Shown one piece after another: positions 8,229-15,664 of a stretch of DNA of 37,977 nt; positions within the stretch are counted from its first letter, which is position 1; each line of letters begins with the position of its first letter. The translations under genes and the position numbers were made by a program. The notes under the pieces were generated by a model. It was not told the DNA's origin. It saw only the letters and a list, made by a program, of their open reading frames with translations, and searched no databases. This DNA is from Massilia sp. Mn16-1_5. GTDB taxonomy: Bacteria; Pseudomonadota; Gammaproteobacteria; Burkholderiales; Burkholderiaceae_D. Location of the stretch: the NCBI RefSeq assembly GCF_004798585.1, contig NZ_PPXQ01000029.1, positions 1 to 37,977 of the forward strand, given 5' to 3'.

Positions 8229-8627
8229 TTCGTGGTTCTCCTTCGTTTGGCGAATGGAACGAGACCCCGAGGCCATCGGCCTGCAAAGGGAATCGACGAA
8301 CCCCGCGCCGTCGGCAATGCCAGGGCGTACGAACGCACGCGGGCGACGGCAAGGGGTGAGAGACGTGTCCGGTACGGCGCGAGCCGCTGCCGGGGTGTCA
8401 TGGGCGCGTTAAAAGAGGCTGGGATTCAGGACTTTTAAGCGCGCGGGCTTGGAGCCCAGGAAAAATGCTTCACACGCAACGCGTGGAAACACCGTGCAGC
8501 AGAGAGTTTACTGAGGGTATTTCATATATAGAGGTGGCAATTATAGACAAAAATGATATGAAAGTCAATTGCCCATCTATTCTGGAGTGTGCTAGTAATT
8601 ACGGAGAGCCCGCTCCGTCCCAGTGGT
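8229..8627 (-). other. proV leader and promoter region
   Basis: This 399-base non-coding gap holds the proV promoter (8540-8568) and a leader of about 300 bases. In the leader, CGCGTTAAAAG and CTTTTAAgCGCG pair across 8405-8444 and a GGGCT/AGCCC hairpin with a 3-base loop sits at 8445-8457. A short plus-strand frame at 8465-8650 has no ribosome site or family resemblance and is not called. A structured, possibly regulatory 5' leader is inferred, not shown. Confidence 0.45.
8540..8568 (-). promoter_or_regulatory. Near-consensus sigma70 promoter of proVWX
   Basis: On the minus strand TTGACT (8563-8568) and TATAAT (8540-8545) are separated by exactly 17 bases, a near-perfect sigma70 promoter. 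It lies in a strikingly A/T-rich stretch, as expected for an osmotically regulated promoter. Transcription would begin near 8533, giving a leader of about 300 bases before the proV GTG. Confidence 0.7.
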
Positions 8628-9017
8628 TCAGCCTGATGGCGCGTCGATGACCAGCCCGGGCTGCAAGGCGCGGATCCGGATTTCCGTGAAGTAGCCACCG
8701 GCCTCGTTATAGCGGAGATAGTGCCGCTGGCAGTCCCGGCAGCGTACGACGGCGCAGCGGTTGTACGGGTAGTAGCGCATCGCGATCGGCGCGGTTTCGC
8801 TTTCGTAGCGCGTCCCGGCCGGGTGGTATTCGGCGAAGGTGGGCTCGTCGTAGGGATCCTCGAACAGGAAGCCGACCTCCTCCAGGCGCTCGCTGGGCAT
8901 GGTCAGCGGCATTGCACTCCAGGCAGTGAGCGATTCCTTGTTGCAGCTGCAGGCAAGCGTGACAGCAGCGGACGCTTCAGCCAGCCGCACCAATGTCTCG
9001 AAATCGATTTTTTGCAT
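8628..9017 (-). CDS. Conserved-looking hypothetical protein with possible zinc-binding cysteines
   Basis: I do not recognise this 129-residue family. There is no signal peptide or membrane segment. It has CSC at residues 23-25, then C88, CRDC at 93-96 and H99, a spacing that could bind zinc. The centre is acidic and aromatic (GFLFEDPYDEPTFAEYH). The coding frame has typical GC-rich third positions. The start is the ATG at 9015-9017; the ribosome site (CCAGG next to the ATG) is poor. It stands alone between proV and the molybdopterin oxidoreductase, with gaps on both sides, so the context does not indicate a role. Confidence 0.65.
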   Translation of the reverse strand: MQKIDFETLVRLAEASAAVTLACSCNKESLTAWSAMPLTMPSERLEEVGFLFEDPYDEPTFAEYHPAGTRYESETAPIAMRYYPYNRCAVVRCRDCQRHYLRYNEAGGYFTEIRIRALQPGLVIDAPSG

Positions 9018-9157
9018 CCTGGCCCCGTCGGTTTGCTCCGCTTCATTGTAAGCGAACAGGCAAGGGACGGTACGCCCCCCCCCTGGAAGCCTGGGTGGTT
9101 TATCGCTCCGTTTCCGTTGTCGTCAGCGTTCAGTTTTTCCGTCGGGGCGGCCTACAC

Positions 9158-9173
9158 TGTTGGTTAGTTACAT
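9158..9173. promoter_or_regulatory. Second copy of the TGTTGGTTAGTTACAT word
   Basis: This is an exact repeat of the 16-base word at 2935-2950, in the same orientation, lying 22 bases beyond the stop of the molybdopterin oxidoreductase and about 140 bases upstream of the 129-residue gene. A shared operator or a relic of a mobile repeat is possible. Confidence 0.3.
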
Positions 9174-9195
9174 ATTGGGAAAGCACGGCGCACGG

Positions 9196-9975
9196 CTAAA
9201 TCCCCGCATACCACTCGTAGCCCCGGTCCTCCCAATAGCCGCCCTTGCCGCCCCGGACCTGGTCCAGCCGCTCTACCAGATCGATCCGCATCAGGTACTT
9301 GGCCTGCTTGTAGCCGAGCTGCCGCTCGACGCGCAGGCGCAGCGGCGCACCGTTCTTCACCGGCAGCGGCGCGTCGTTGAGCGCATAGGCCAGGATCGTC
9401 TGTGGATGACCGGCCTCGACCAGGTCGATGCTTTCGTAATAGGTCGATTCCGGCGCCTGCAGGTCCGGCCCATCCATCGGGTCCGCGCAGTGAAACACGA
9501 CGTAGCGCGCCGCCGGCAGCGGCCGCATCCGCAACAGCAGCTGCCGCAGCGGCACACCGGTCCACTTCCCGATCACGCTCCAGCCCTCGACGCAGTCATG
9601 GCGCGTGATCTGCGTGCGCGAGGGCATCGCCTGCAGCTCGGCCAGGCTGAAGTGCGCCGGGTGCGCGACCAAGCCGCCGACCCGCAGCCGCCAGCTGGCG
9701 AACCCGTCGGCCAGCATGTGCCGGTACAGGGCGCTGTCCGGCATGGCCGTGCCATTGCTGCGGAACTCGGCGGCGATATCGTCTTCGGTAAATTCCTGCG
9801 CCATGGCGTCCACCCCGGTCAGCAGCGCCTGCGCGCGCTGGCTCAGGAACTGGGCCTTGCGCAACGTGTCGTTGAACGCCTCGCTGCCGGCAAGGAGGTC
9901 GCAGCCGGACAGCACACCCGGCAGCGCCGCGCCGGCGGCCAGGCGCAGGAAGCGCCGCCGCGCAGGCTCGCTCAT
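9196..9975 (-). CDS. Tat-exported molybdopterin-dependent oxidoreductase (sulfite oxidase/YedY fold)
   Basis: The 259-residue protein has an N-terminal twin-arginine motif RRRFLRL (residues 6-12) followed by a lipobox-like LSGC (22-25), suggesting Tat export and possible lipidation. The oxidoreductase molybdopterin domain follows, with the HDCVEGWSVIGKWTGVPL segment in which C128 should ligate the molybdenum, and PVKNGAPLRLRVERQLGYKQ. Its stop overlaps nothing, but its ATG overlaps the stop of the cytochrome b gene by 4 bases, so the two form a periplasmic molybdoenzyme with a membrane haem partner, like MsrP/MsrQ in layout. The substrate is unknown; it is not a standard MsrP because the partner is a cytochrome b of another type. 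Confidence 0.85.
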   Translation of the reverse strand: MSEPARRRFLRLAAGAALPGVLSGCDLLAGSEAFNDTLRKAQFLSQRAQALLTGVDAMAQEFTEDDIAAEFRSNGTAMPDSALYRHMLADGFASWRLRVGGLVAHPAHFSLAELQAMPSRTQITRHDCVEGWSVIGKWTGVPLRQLLLRMRPLPAARYVVFHCADPMDGPDLQAPESTYYESIDLVEAGHPQTILAYALNDAPLPVKNGAPLRLRVERQLGYKQAKYLMRIDLVERLDQVRGGKGGYWEDRGYEWYAGI

Positions 9976-10850
9976 GGCGCCCTCCCCTCCCGGTCCTGAC
10001 TGTCCTCCGGCAAGCGGTAATAGCCCGTGATCATCGAGCGCAGGTTGTTCCACAAGCCGGTCACGATCACTTCGAACACGTGCACCACGACAAAGGCGAG
10101 CAGCAGGAAGGCCGCGACGAAGTGCAAGGTGCGCGCGGACTGCCTGCCCCCGAGGAGGTCGACCCAGCCGCCAAACAGGGCGTCCAGACGCGGCGACATC
10201 CCGAAGCCGGCCAGCACGATCAAGGGCAGCAGGACGAAGATCACGGCCAGGTAGGTCAGGCTCTGCAGCACGTTGTAGCGCTTTGCGGCATCGCCGCGCG
10301 GATGGCGAAACAGCAGGTGGTCCCTGAGCGAGCCGCCGATCCCGCGCAGTTCGGCCGTGCTCGGCACCAGGTCGCGCCGCAGGTGGCCGCTGAAGACCGT
10401 GTAGGCCACGTAGGCGATCCCGTTGAGCACGAACACCCATGCGAAGAACAGGTGCCAGTTGCGCGCCGTCGCCAGGTATTGCGGGCCGGGGATCGTGGCC
10501 CAGGACGGGAACGCGCGCGCGCTCTGCCGCCGCGCGTCCCCGACGCGCGAAGCCCCCAGCACCCCGTCCGTATCGAAGACGTGCCTGCCGACCTGCGTGA
10601 CGCCGTGCGCTTGGCCATCGGGGCCGGGCCGGGCGGTGATCGACAACAGGGGCGCGTCGAAGTCGGACGCCTTGCCCCAGTACAGGTGCGGATGGGCGTT
10701 GAGGATGCCGAGTCCGCTCATCAGCATCAGGAAAAAGCTGACGACGTTAATCCAGTGCATGACGCGAACCGGCAGCCGATGCCGGTAAAACAGCCGGCGC
10801 TCGGTTGCCGCAGCGGAGGCCGGGATGGCCTGTGCGTGGACACGATGCAT
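9972..10850 (-). CDS. Membrane cytochrome b (b561 domain), partner of the molybdoenzyme
   Basis: The 292-residue protein has four main membrane helices with candidate haem-ligating histidines: VMHWINVVSFFLMLMSGLG near residue 35, NWHLFFAWVFVLNGIAYVAY in the middle, an ILAGFG-like third helix and LHFVAAFLLLAFVVVHVFEV near the C-terminus. A soluble loop follows helix 1. This is the cytochrome b561/thiosulfate reductase-like di-haem fold that passes electrons between the quinone pool and a periplasmic oxidoreductase. The start MHRVHAQAIPAS at 10850 was chosen because it leads straight into the family region; upstream in-frame sequence belongs to the preceding gap and gene. It is coupled by a 4-base overlap to the oxidoreductase gene. 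Confidence 0.85.
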   Translation of the reverse strand: MHRVHAQAIPASAAATERRLFYRHRLPVRVMHWINVVSFFLMLMSGLGILNAHPHLYWGKASDFDAPLLSITARPGPDGQAHGVTQVGRHVFDTDGVLGASRVGDARRQSARAFPSWATIPGPQYLATARNWHLFFAWVFVLNGIAYVAYTVFSGHLRRDLVPSTAELRGIGGSLRDHLLFRHPRGDAAKRYNVLQSLTYLAVIFVLLPLIVLAGFGMSPRLDALFGGWVDLLGGRQSARTLHFVAAFLLLAFVVVHVFEVIVTGLWNNLRSMITGYYRLPEDSQDREGRAP

Positions 10851-10935
10851 GGCGCACTCTTCGGAAACCCGGGGTACTTTGACTGTTCGACCGCCCGGAG
10901 CGAGGAAGGTTGCGCGGCGCGGCCATCCGGTGACC

Positions 10936-11547
10936 TTAGGATGGCGATTCCTCTTCCAGCGCCAGCCTGCCCTCGATGCGCCGGTCCGGTATGAACCATG
11001 CGATGGCGACGCCGACGTAGACCGCCAGGCCGATCCAGGCGTGCACCAGTCCCAGCCCGATTCCGCAGGCGTACGCGGCCAACGAAAGCCAGCCCTTGCG
11101 GTCGGCGCCGATCGCCAACGCCAGCGTGGCATTCGCGCGGTCCAGGCGCAGCAGGCCGTGTTCGAGCATGGCGTAGCCGGCCGCGCACATGAACAGCACC
11201 GCGCCGTAGGCGGCGACCGGCACCCTCTGTACCCCGGCATGGCCCATCCAGGCCGTCACGAAGGGCAGCAGCGACAGCCAGAACAGCAGGTGCAGGTTCA
11301 GCCAGAGGATACGGCCATCGACGCCGCGCACCGCCTGGAACAGGTGGTGATGATTGTTCCAGTAGATGCCGACGTAGACGAAGCTGAGCGTATGGCCCAG
11401 CAGGACCGGGAGCATCGGTTCGAGGGCGGCCAGGGTGGCGCCATGCGGCACCTCCAGTTCCAGCACCATGATGGTGATGGCGATGGCGATCACGCCATCG
11501 CTGAAGGCTTCCAGCCTGGCCTTACCCATGGCCTTTCCCTTGCCCAT
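10936..11547 (-). CDS. TMEM175-family (DUF1211) potassium channel-like membrane protein
   Basis: The roughly 200-residue protein has about six hydrophobic helices and, near the N-terminus, the family signature RLEAFSDGVIAIAITIMVLE (RxxxFSD), which in bacterial TMEM175 proteins lines the potassium pore. The HTLSFVYVGIYWNNHHHLF segment is also typical. The start is ambiguous: ATG at 11547, 8 bases after the amidohydrolase stop, or ATG at 11529, which has AAGGGA ahead of it and starts MGKARLEAFSDG. It is probably co-transcribed with the amidohydrolase. A role in cation flux is inferred from the family. Confidence 0.85.
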   Translation of the reverse strand: MGKGKAMGKARLEAFSDGVIAIAITIMVLELEVPHGATLAALEPMLPVLLGHTLSFVYVGIYWNNHHHLFQAVRGVDGRILWLNLHLLFWLSLLPFVTAWMGHAGVQRVPVAAYGAVLFMCAAGYAMLEHGLLRLDRANATLALAIGADRKGWLSLAAYACGIGLGLVHAWIGLAVYVGVAIAWFIPDRRIEGRLALEEESPS

Positions 11548-11554
11548 GGCGCGC

Positions 11555-13348
11555 TCAGCGGTTCTGGTAGCCGCCGTACACCGCAACCGGGCTCCAGCCC
11601 GGCGACACCGGCGGCAGCTGCGGTGCCAGCGGCGCATACGGGCCGGCGCCATACACCACCTTTCCGTTGACGACGGTGAGCACGCTTTCCAGGCGCTTGA
11701 TCTTCTCGGCGTCGATGCTGAAGTAGTCCTGCGGCAGCACGACGAAGTCGGCGTACTGGCCGCGCTTGATGGTCCCCTTCAGTTTCTCCTCGCCGCTCAT
11801 CCAGGCCGAACCGGTCGTCATCAGGCGCAGCGCCTGGTAGCGGCTGAGCACATCCTTGTCCTGCCAGATTTTCAGGCCGCCGGCGGTCTTGCCGGTGGCC
11901 GCCCAGTAGATCGACGGCCAGGGGTTATAGCTCGACACCCGGGTGCCGTCGGTTCCGAGGCCGACGGGGACGCCCATCTCGAGCATCTTGCGGATCGGCG
12001 GCATCTGGCGCACCTGCTCGCCATAGCGCTTCCAGTAGGCCTCGCCCTGGAAGTGCATGCGGTCCTGCACCGCCACGCCGCCGCCCAGCTTCCTGATGCG
12101 CGCCAGCTGGCCATCGGTGATGGTCTCGGCATGGTCGACGATGAAGCGCAGGCCGTTCAGGGGTGTCTTCGCGTTGACCTTTTCGATCACGGCCAGGTCG
12201 CGGTCGATGCTTTCGCCGTAGGTGGCATGCAGGCGGAAGGGCCAGCGCTTCTTCACCAGCAGGGTGACGACGCCTTCGAGTTCGCCCTCCATCGATTCCG
12301 GCAGCTCCGGGCGCGGCTCGAGGAAGTTCTCGAAGTCGGCGGCGCTCGCGACCAAGTTCTCGCCGCCGCCTTCGGCCGAGAAGCCGTTCGGGTAGAACAT
12401 GTGGTCGTTCTTCTTCGGATGCGTCATCGTGGTCCAGCGCTGGAAGTCTTCGAGTTCCTTGCCGGCGCGCTGGGCGAACAGGTAGTAGGAGGTGCGTACC
12501 GTCAGCTTGCCGCCGCGCGCCAGTTCCAGCGTCACGCCATAATCATCCGGGTAGTTCTGGAAGCCGCCGCCGGCGTCGATGGCGCTGGTCACGCCAAGGC
12601 GATTCAGTTCGCGGTAGTAGTGCAGGGTCGAATTGAGCTGGTCCTCGCGGCTCAGCTTATTCGTTTTCGCCAGCGTCGAATACAGGATCAGCGCGTTCGG
12701 CTTCGCGACCAGCTTGCCCGTAGGCCGGCCCGCCGCGTCGAGCTCGACCTCGCCGTCCTTGAACTTCGTCTCTTTCGTATAGCCCAGGGCCTGGACGCCC
12801 TTCTGGTTCAGGAAGCCCAGGCCGTACAGGTAGAGGATGAACACGGGCCGATCGGGCACGGCGGCGTTGATCTCTTCCAGGGTGGGCAGGCGCTTTTCCT
12901 CGAACTGGTATTCATTCCAGCCGCCGACCACCTTGACCCACTCGCCTTCCGGCGTACGCGCGGCCTGCTCCTTGAGCATCTCCAGCGCGCGCCTGAGCGA
13001 CGTGACGCCGTCCCAGCGCAGCTCCATGTTGTAGTTCAGGCCTTCGCGGATCACGTGCAGGTGCGAGTCGTTCAGGCCCGGGATCACGGTGCGCCCGCCG
13101 GCGTCGATCAGCTGGGTGGAAGCCGTCTTGAGCTTGAGGACCTTGGCATTGGTGCCGGTCGCCAGCACCTTGCCGTCCTTGACGGCCACGGCCTGGACAA
13201 ACTCGCCTTCGCGGGCCATGGTGGCGATCTTGCCGTTGGTGAGGATCAGGTCGGCCTGGGCCTGTGCCTGTCCCTGTGCGGCGAACAGGCTGGCGGCAAG
13301 GGCGGTGGACAGGAGCGCGCTGCGCTTGAAACGGGTGCGGATGATCAT
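11555..13348 (-). CDS. Exported amidohydrolase family 3 (YtcJ-like) protein
   Basis: This 597-residue metal-dependent hydrolase has a signal peptide ending near AQAQA (about residue 31). Amidohydrolase landmarks follow: DLILTNGKIATM, the metal motif DSHLH (H96, H98), then GDxHATYGES-, IVDHAET- and GLGTDGTRVSSYNPW-like segments, ending in the usual composite beta domain GQYADFVVLPQDYF and VVNGKVVYG. YtcJ-type members hydrolyse amide or related bonds of mostly unknown substrates; here the site would be periplasmic. The ATG at 13348 has only a weak ribosome site. The TMEM175-like gene follows after 8 bases. Confidence 0.85.
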   Translation of the reverse strand: MIIRTRFKRSALLSTALAASLFAAQGQAQAQADLILTNGKIATMAREGEFVQAVAVKDGKVLATGTNAKVLKLKTASTQLIDAGGRTVIPGLNDSHLHVIREGLNYNMELRWDGVTSLRRALEMLKEQAARTPEGEWVKVVGGWNEYQFEEKRLPTLEEINAAVPDRPVFILYLYGLGFLNQKGVQALGYTKETKFKDGEVELDAAGRPTGKLVAKPNALILYSTLAKTNKLSREDQLNSTLHYYRELNRLGVTSAIDAGGGFQNYPDDYGVTLELARGGKLTVRTSYYLFAQRAGKELEDFQRWTTMTHPKKNDHMFYPNGFSAEGGGENLVASAADFENFLEPRPELPESMEGELEGVVTLLVKKRWPFRLHATYGESIDRDLAVIEKVNAKTPLNGLRFIVDHAETITDGQLARIRKLGGGVAVQDRMHFQGEAYWKRYGEQVRQMPPIRKMLEMGVPVGLGTDGTRVSSYNPWPSIYWAATGKTAGGLKIWQDKDVLSRYQALRLMTTGSAWMSGEEKLKGTIKRGQYADFVVLPQDYFSIDAEKIKRLESVLTVVNGKVVYGAGPYAPLAPQLPPVSPGWSPVAVYGGYQNR

Positions 13349-13399
13349 GGTGTCGGTCTTTCGTTGGTTGCGAGGCTGTGCAGCCTCGTGGACGATAGC

Positions 13400-13450
13400 G
13401 GCTGCCGCCCGATCCGTCCCTGCCTTATGGCCGGGGACGATGCGGCAGCC
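13400..13450 (-). terminator. Extended hairpin after the OsmC-like gene
   Basis: GGCTGCCGC (13400-13408) pairs perfectly with GCGGCAGCC (13442-13450), and CGTCCC/GGGACG forms an inner stem. It starts 5 bases past the OsmC-like stop on the minus strand. There is no following T-run, so it may be a Rho-assisted end or an mRNA-stabilising structure. Confidence 0.4.
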
Positions 13451-13454
13451 AGGT

Positions 13455-13838
13455 CTACGCGGCCTCGGTGGTGATGGCGATCCGGCCGGACAGCGTCTTG
13501 TGCACAGGGCACTGGTTGGCGATCGCGGTCAGGCGCTCCTTCTCCGGGGCGCCAAGTGCGCCGACATACTCGATGCGGCGGTGGAAGGCATAGGCCTCCC
13601 CTTCCTGGCCGTGGCTCACCGCCACCCGTACTTCCTCCAGCGGCCAGCCCTTGCGGCGCGCATACAGGTTCACGGTCAGCGTAGTGCAGGCCGCGAGGGC
13701 CGCCGCCAGCAGGTCGTGCGGCAGCGGACCGCTGCCCTCGCCGCCCGCCTCGACCGACGCATCCGTCAGGAGCGTATGCGGTCCGATCTCGATCACTTGC
13801 TGCAGCGCTCCGGCGCCGCGGTGGGTCCTCACTTCCAT
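13455..13838 (-). CDS. OsmC/Ohr family protein
   Basis: The 127-residue protein has the OsmC fold pattern: GPLPHDLLAAALAACTTLTV with the first redox Cys, and AIANQCPVHKTLSG with the second. Two such cysteines reduce organic hydroperoxides in the family. The ATG at 13838 lies 27 bases after the doxX stop, so the genes are a two-gene unit. The sequence resembles the shorter OsmC-like subgroup (YhfA-like) rather than Ohr proper, so the exact peroxide or sulfur role is open. Confidence 0.85.
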   Translation of the reverse strand: MEVRTHRGAGALQQVIEIGPHTLLTDASVEAGGEGSGPLPHDLLAAALAACTTLTVNLYARRKGWPLEEVRVAVSHGQEGEAYAFHRRIEYVGALGAPEKERLTAIANQCPVHKTLSGRIAITTEAA

Positions 13839-13865
13839 GATGTTCTCCTCGTTTATGGCGATTGA

Positions 13866-14288
13866 TCAGGCTGCCTGGCTACGCGCTGCGCGCACGGCCT
13901 GCCGGCTGGCGCCATGGCGCGCGCCTTCGATGGCGAAGATGGCCAGCATGCCGCCCAGGATCGCCAAGTTCTTCAGGAAGTGGTTCAGCTGGTTCTGGAA
14001 CTCGGCCGCATCGGCGTGCCAGAAGCCGTGGAAGATCAGCGTGACCGGCACCAGGAACAGGGCCAGCGCCCCGGCGGCGAGGCGCGCCTGGAATCCGGTG
14101 ATCAGGGCCAGGCCGCCGCCGACTTCGAGCAGGATGGTCAACACCAGCAACAGGCCGGCGGCCGGGATACCGGCGCCATTCATCCAGGCTGCCACGCCGG
14201 CGAAGCCGAGCACCTTGCCGATGCCGGAGACGACGAAGAGGACGCCGGCAAGTGCGCGGCCGATTGGGTAGAGTTTGCTGTTTTCCAT
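13866..14288 (-). CDS. DoxX family membrane protein
   Basis: The 140-residue protein has four hydrophobic helices with DoxX features: YPIGRALAGVLFVVSGIGKV, a second helix ending LTILLEVGGGLALITGF, then FHGFWHADAAEFQNQLNHF and LKNLAILGGMLA. DoxX proteins are quinone- or thiol-linked membrane proteins, often beside redox genes, as with OsmC here. The ATG at 14288 has AAGGAGA 6 bases upstream. Confidence 0.85.
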   Translation of the reverse strand: MENSKLYPIGRALAGVLFVVSGIGKVLGFAGVAAWMNGAGIPAAGLLLVLTILLEVGGGLALITGFQARLAAGALALFLVPVTLIFHGFWHADAAEFQNQLNHFLKNLAILGGMLAIFAIEGARHGASRQAVRAARSQAA

Positions 14289-14447
14289 GATTGTTCTCCT
14301 TCAGGTAGCGATGTTGGATCGGCGCCGTTCGAACGATTCGAACTTGCGATGAGCGCGCATCTTGTTCAGCACGCTCTCGTCGGCCTCCTTGGAAAACATT
14401 ATGGCTTTCACCTGGGCGAAAGAAAAACGAGTAATTCGCGCGGCAAT

Positions 14448-14464
14448 CATCGAATTTTTCGATG
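14448..14464. promoter_or_regulatory. Perfect 7-bp inverted repeat between divergent genes
   Basis: CATCGAA-TTT-TTCGATG lies in the 268-base gap between doxX (minus) and the porin fragment (plus). It is a possible operator for either promoter. The rest of the gap holds no gene I can support. Confidence 0.3.
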
Positions 14465-14556
14465 CTCCCCCCGGCAGGCCTTGCCTGACCAAAGGGCGAG
14501 GGTCAGCGAGCGGCCCGATTGCTAGGATCGGCCCTTCCCTACTACAGACGATCTCC

Positions 14557-14945
14557 ATGAAAGCCGTCCTTCTTCGCACTTCCGTGCTCGGCCTGCTGGC
14601 CAGTCATGGCCTGGCCCAGGCCGAATCGCCGCAACTGTATGGGCGCCTGAACCTCGGTATCCAGCAGATGCGCGTGCACGGCAAGGCTTCCTCGACACGC
14701 CTCTCGAACTACCGCTCGGTGCTCGGCATACGCGGCGGCGAAGACTTGGGCGAAGGGCTGCGCGTCCTGTTCCAGGTCGAAGGGACGCTCTCGCCCGACA
14801 CCGGCGCCGGCGCGGTCGCGGCGCGCGATACCCGCGTCGGACTCGCTGGACGCTGGGGCACGCTGTTCGCCGGCAACTGGACCACGCCCTACAACAGCGC
14901 CAGCTCCGGCCTCGATCCCTTCTACCCGACCACGGCCGGAGCCAG
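14557..14945 (+). pseudogene. Truncated porin (N-terminal third)
   Basis: From the ATG at 14557 the translation has a signal peptide ending GLAQA and then a Burkholderiales porin N-terminus: QLYGRLNLGIQ, then GIRGGEDLGEGLRVLFQVEG, ARDTRVGLAGRWGTLFAGNW and SASSGLDPFYPTTAGA. After that, at about base 14945, the porin pattern stops and the frame runs on through unrelated sequence to a stop at 15154-15156. Porins of this family are about 350-400 residues, so roughly two thirds are missing. It faces a truncated sensor gene on the other strand, which marks a rearrangement junction. Confidence 0.75.
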
Positions 14946-15395
14946 AGAACTCAGCTGGCCCAAGCGGTCGAGCCGGCTCGTCGCGGCCTCGGCCACGTCG
15001 ATGCTGGCGCTCGTACAGGTGCGGGCCGATGCGGCGAGGCAGAAACCCGTCGGGCAACGCAGTGCCCACAGGTTGCCGCCACGATCGAAAATGACACTGC
15101 CACCGCCGCCTCGGGAGTTCAGCAGACGCGCGCCGTTCGTCGCCGCAACGGGATGAAAGCGCACTCCGTCGAAGCGGTACAGGTCGCTATCCGTACCCAG
15201 CCAGAGCCAGCCATCCGGTGTTTGCGTGATGCTCCTGACATGCAGGGGTGCGCCGTCGCTCGCCGTCCAGACGGCCCGATTGTAGTCCGACAATGTCGGC
15301 CCATTCTCCATGGCAAACGCCGCGGCACTCCACACGAGTCCGAACAGCATGCCGCACAAGCCCTGCCACCGGCTCATCCTTGCGATCAGCCCCAT
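14922..15395 (-). pseudogene. Truncated two-component regulator propeller sensor (N-terminal part)
   Basis: From ATG 15395 the product has a signal peptide ending AAAFAMENG and then regulator-propeller sequence: VWTASDGAPLHVRSITQTPD, GWLWLGTDSDLYRFDGVRF and FDRGGNLWAL. Such proteins normally continue for about 900 residues with more blades, a Y_Y_Y domain and a kinase or GGDEF output. Here the pattern ends around base 15060; the frame then runs into sequence antisense to the porin remnant and stops at 14922. The ligand cannot be inferred. Confidence 0.7.
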
Positions 15396-15530
15396 CTATC
15401 CATCCTGCCCGGTTCTTCTGCCATAACGGCGAGAGTCTATCGAATAATTGCCTAAAGCAAAAGATTGCCTATCCGGCCGCCGTTTTTGCGCTGCCATCCT
15501 TTCCGCATGAATGCACGGGCTCTTACAAAT

Positions 15531-15546
15531 CGTTTCGATTGAAACG
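15531..15546. promoter_or_regulatory. Palindrome upstream of the ftsZ paralogue
   Basis: CGTTTC-GATT-GAAACG is a perfect 6-bp dyad in the 269-base gap between the sensor fragment and the ftsZ-like gene, about 120 bases before its start. It could be an operator; no matching regulator is in the window. Confidence 0.3.
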
Positions 15547-15664
15547 TTTTCACGCTATCGTGCGCGCCGCATCAGCAAGTAGGCTAACGGGCTCGGCATT
15601 CGCCAGCACGCCTCACGCCGGCTGCGCGGCCGGCCGACCGCTATTTCTTCAAACGGAGTTTTCC

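Noticed and set aside
8465..8650. Plus-strand frame of 61 codons over the proV promoter
   Set aside because: No ribosome site, overlap with a near-consensus promoter and no family similarity.
14301..14401. Small minus-strand frame (33 codons) ending just before doxX
   Set aside because: It has only a weak AGGTGA-like site and no recognisable features, and it overlaps the region that should hold the doxX promoter.
15248..15664. Upstream extension of the ftsZ-like frame
   Set aside because: The added residues are not FtsZ-like, run antisense to the sensor fragment, and a TTG with a good ribosome site lies exactly where the family begins.
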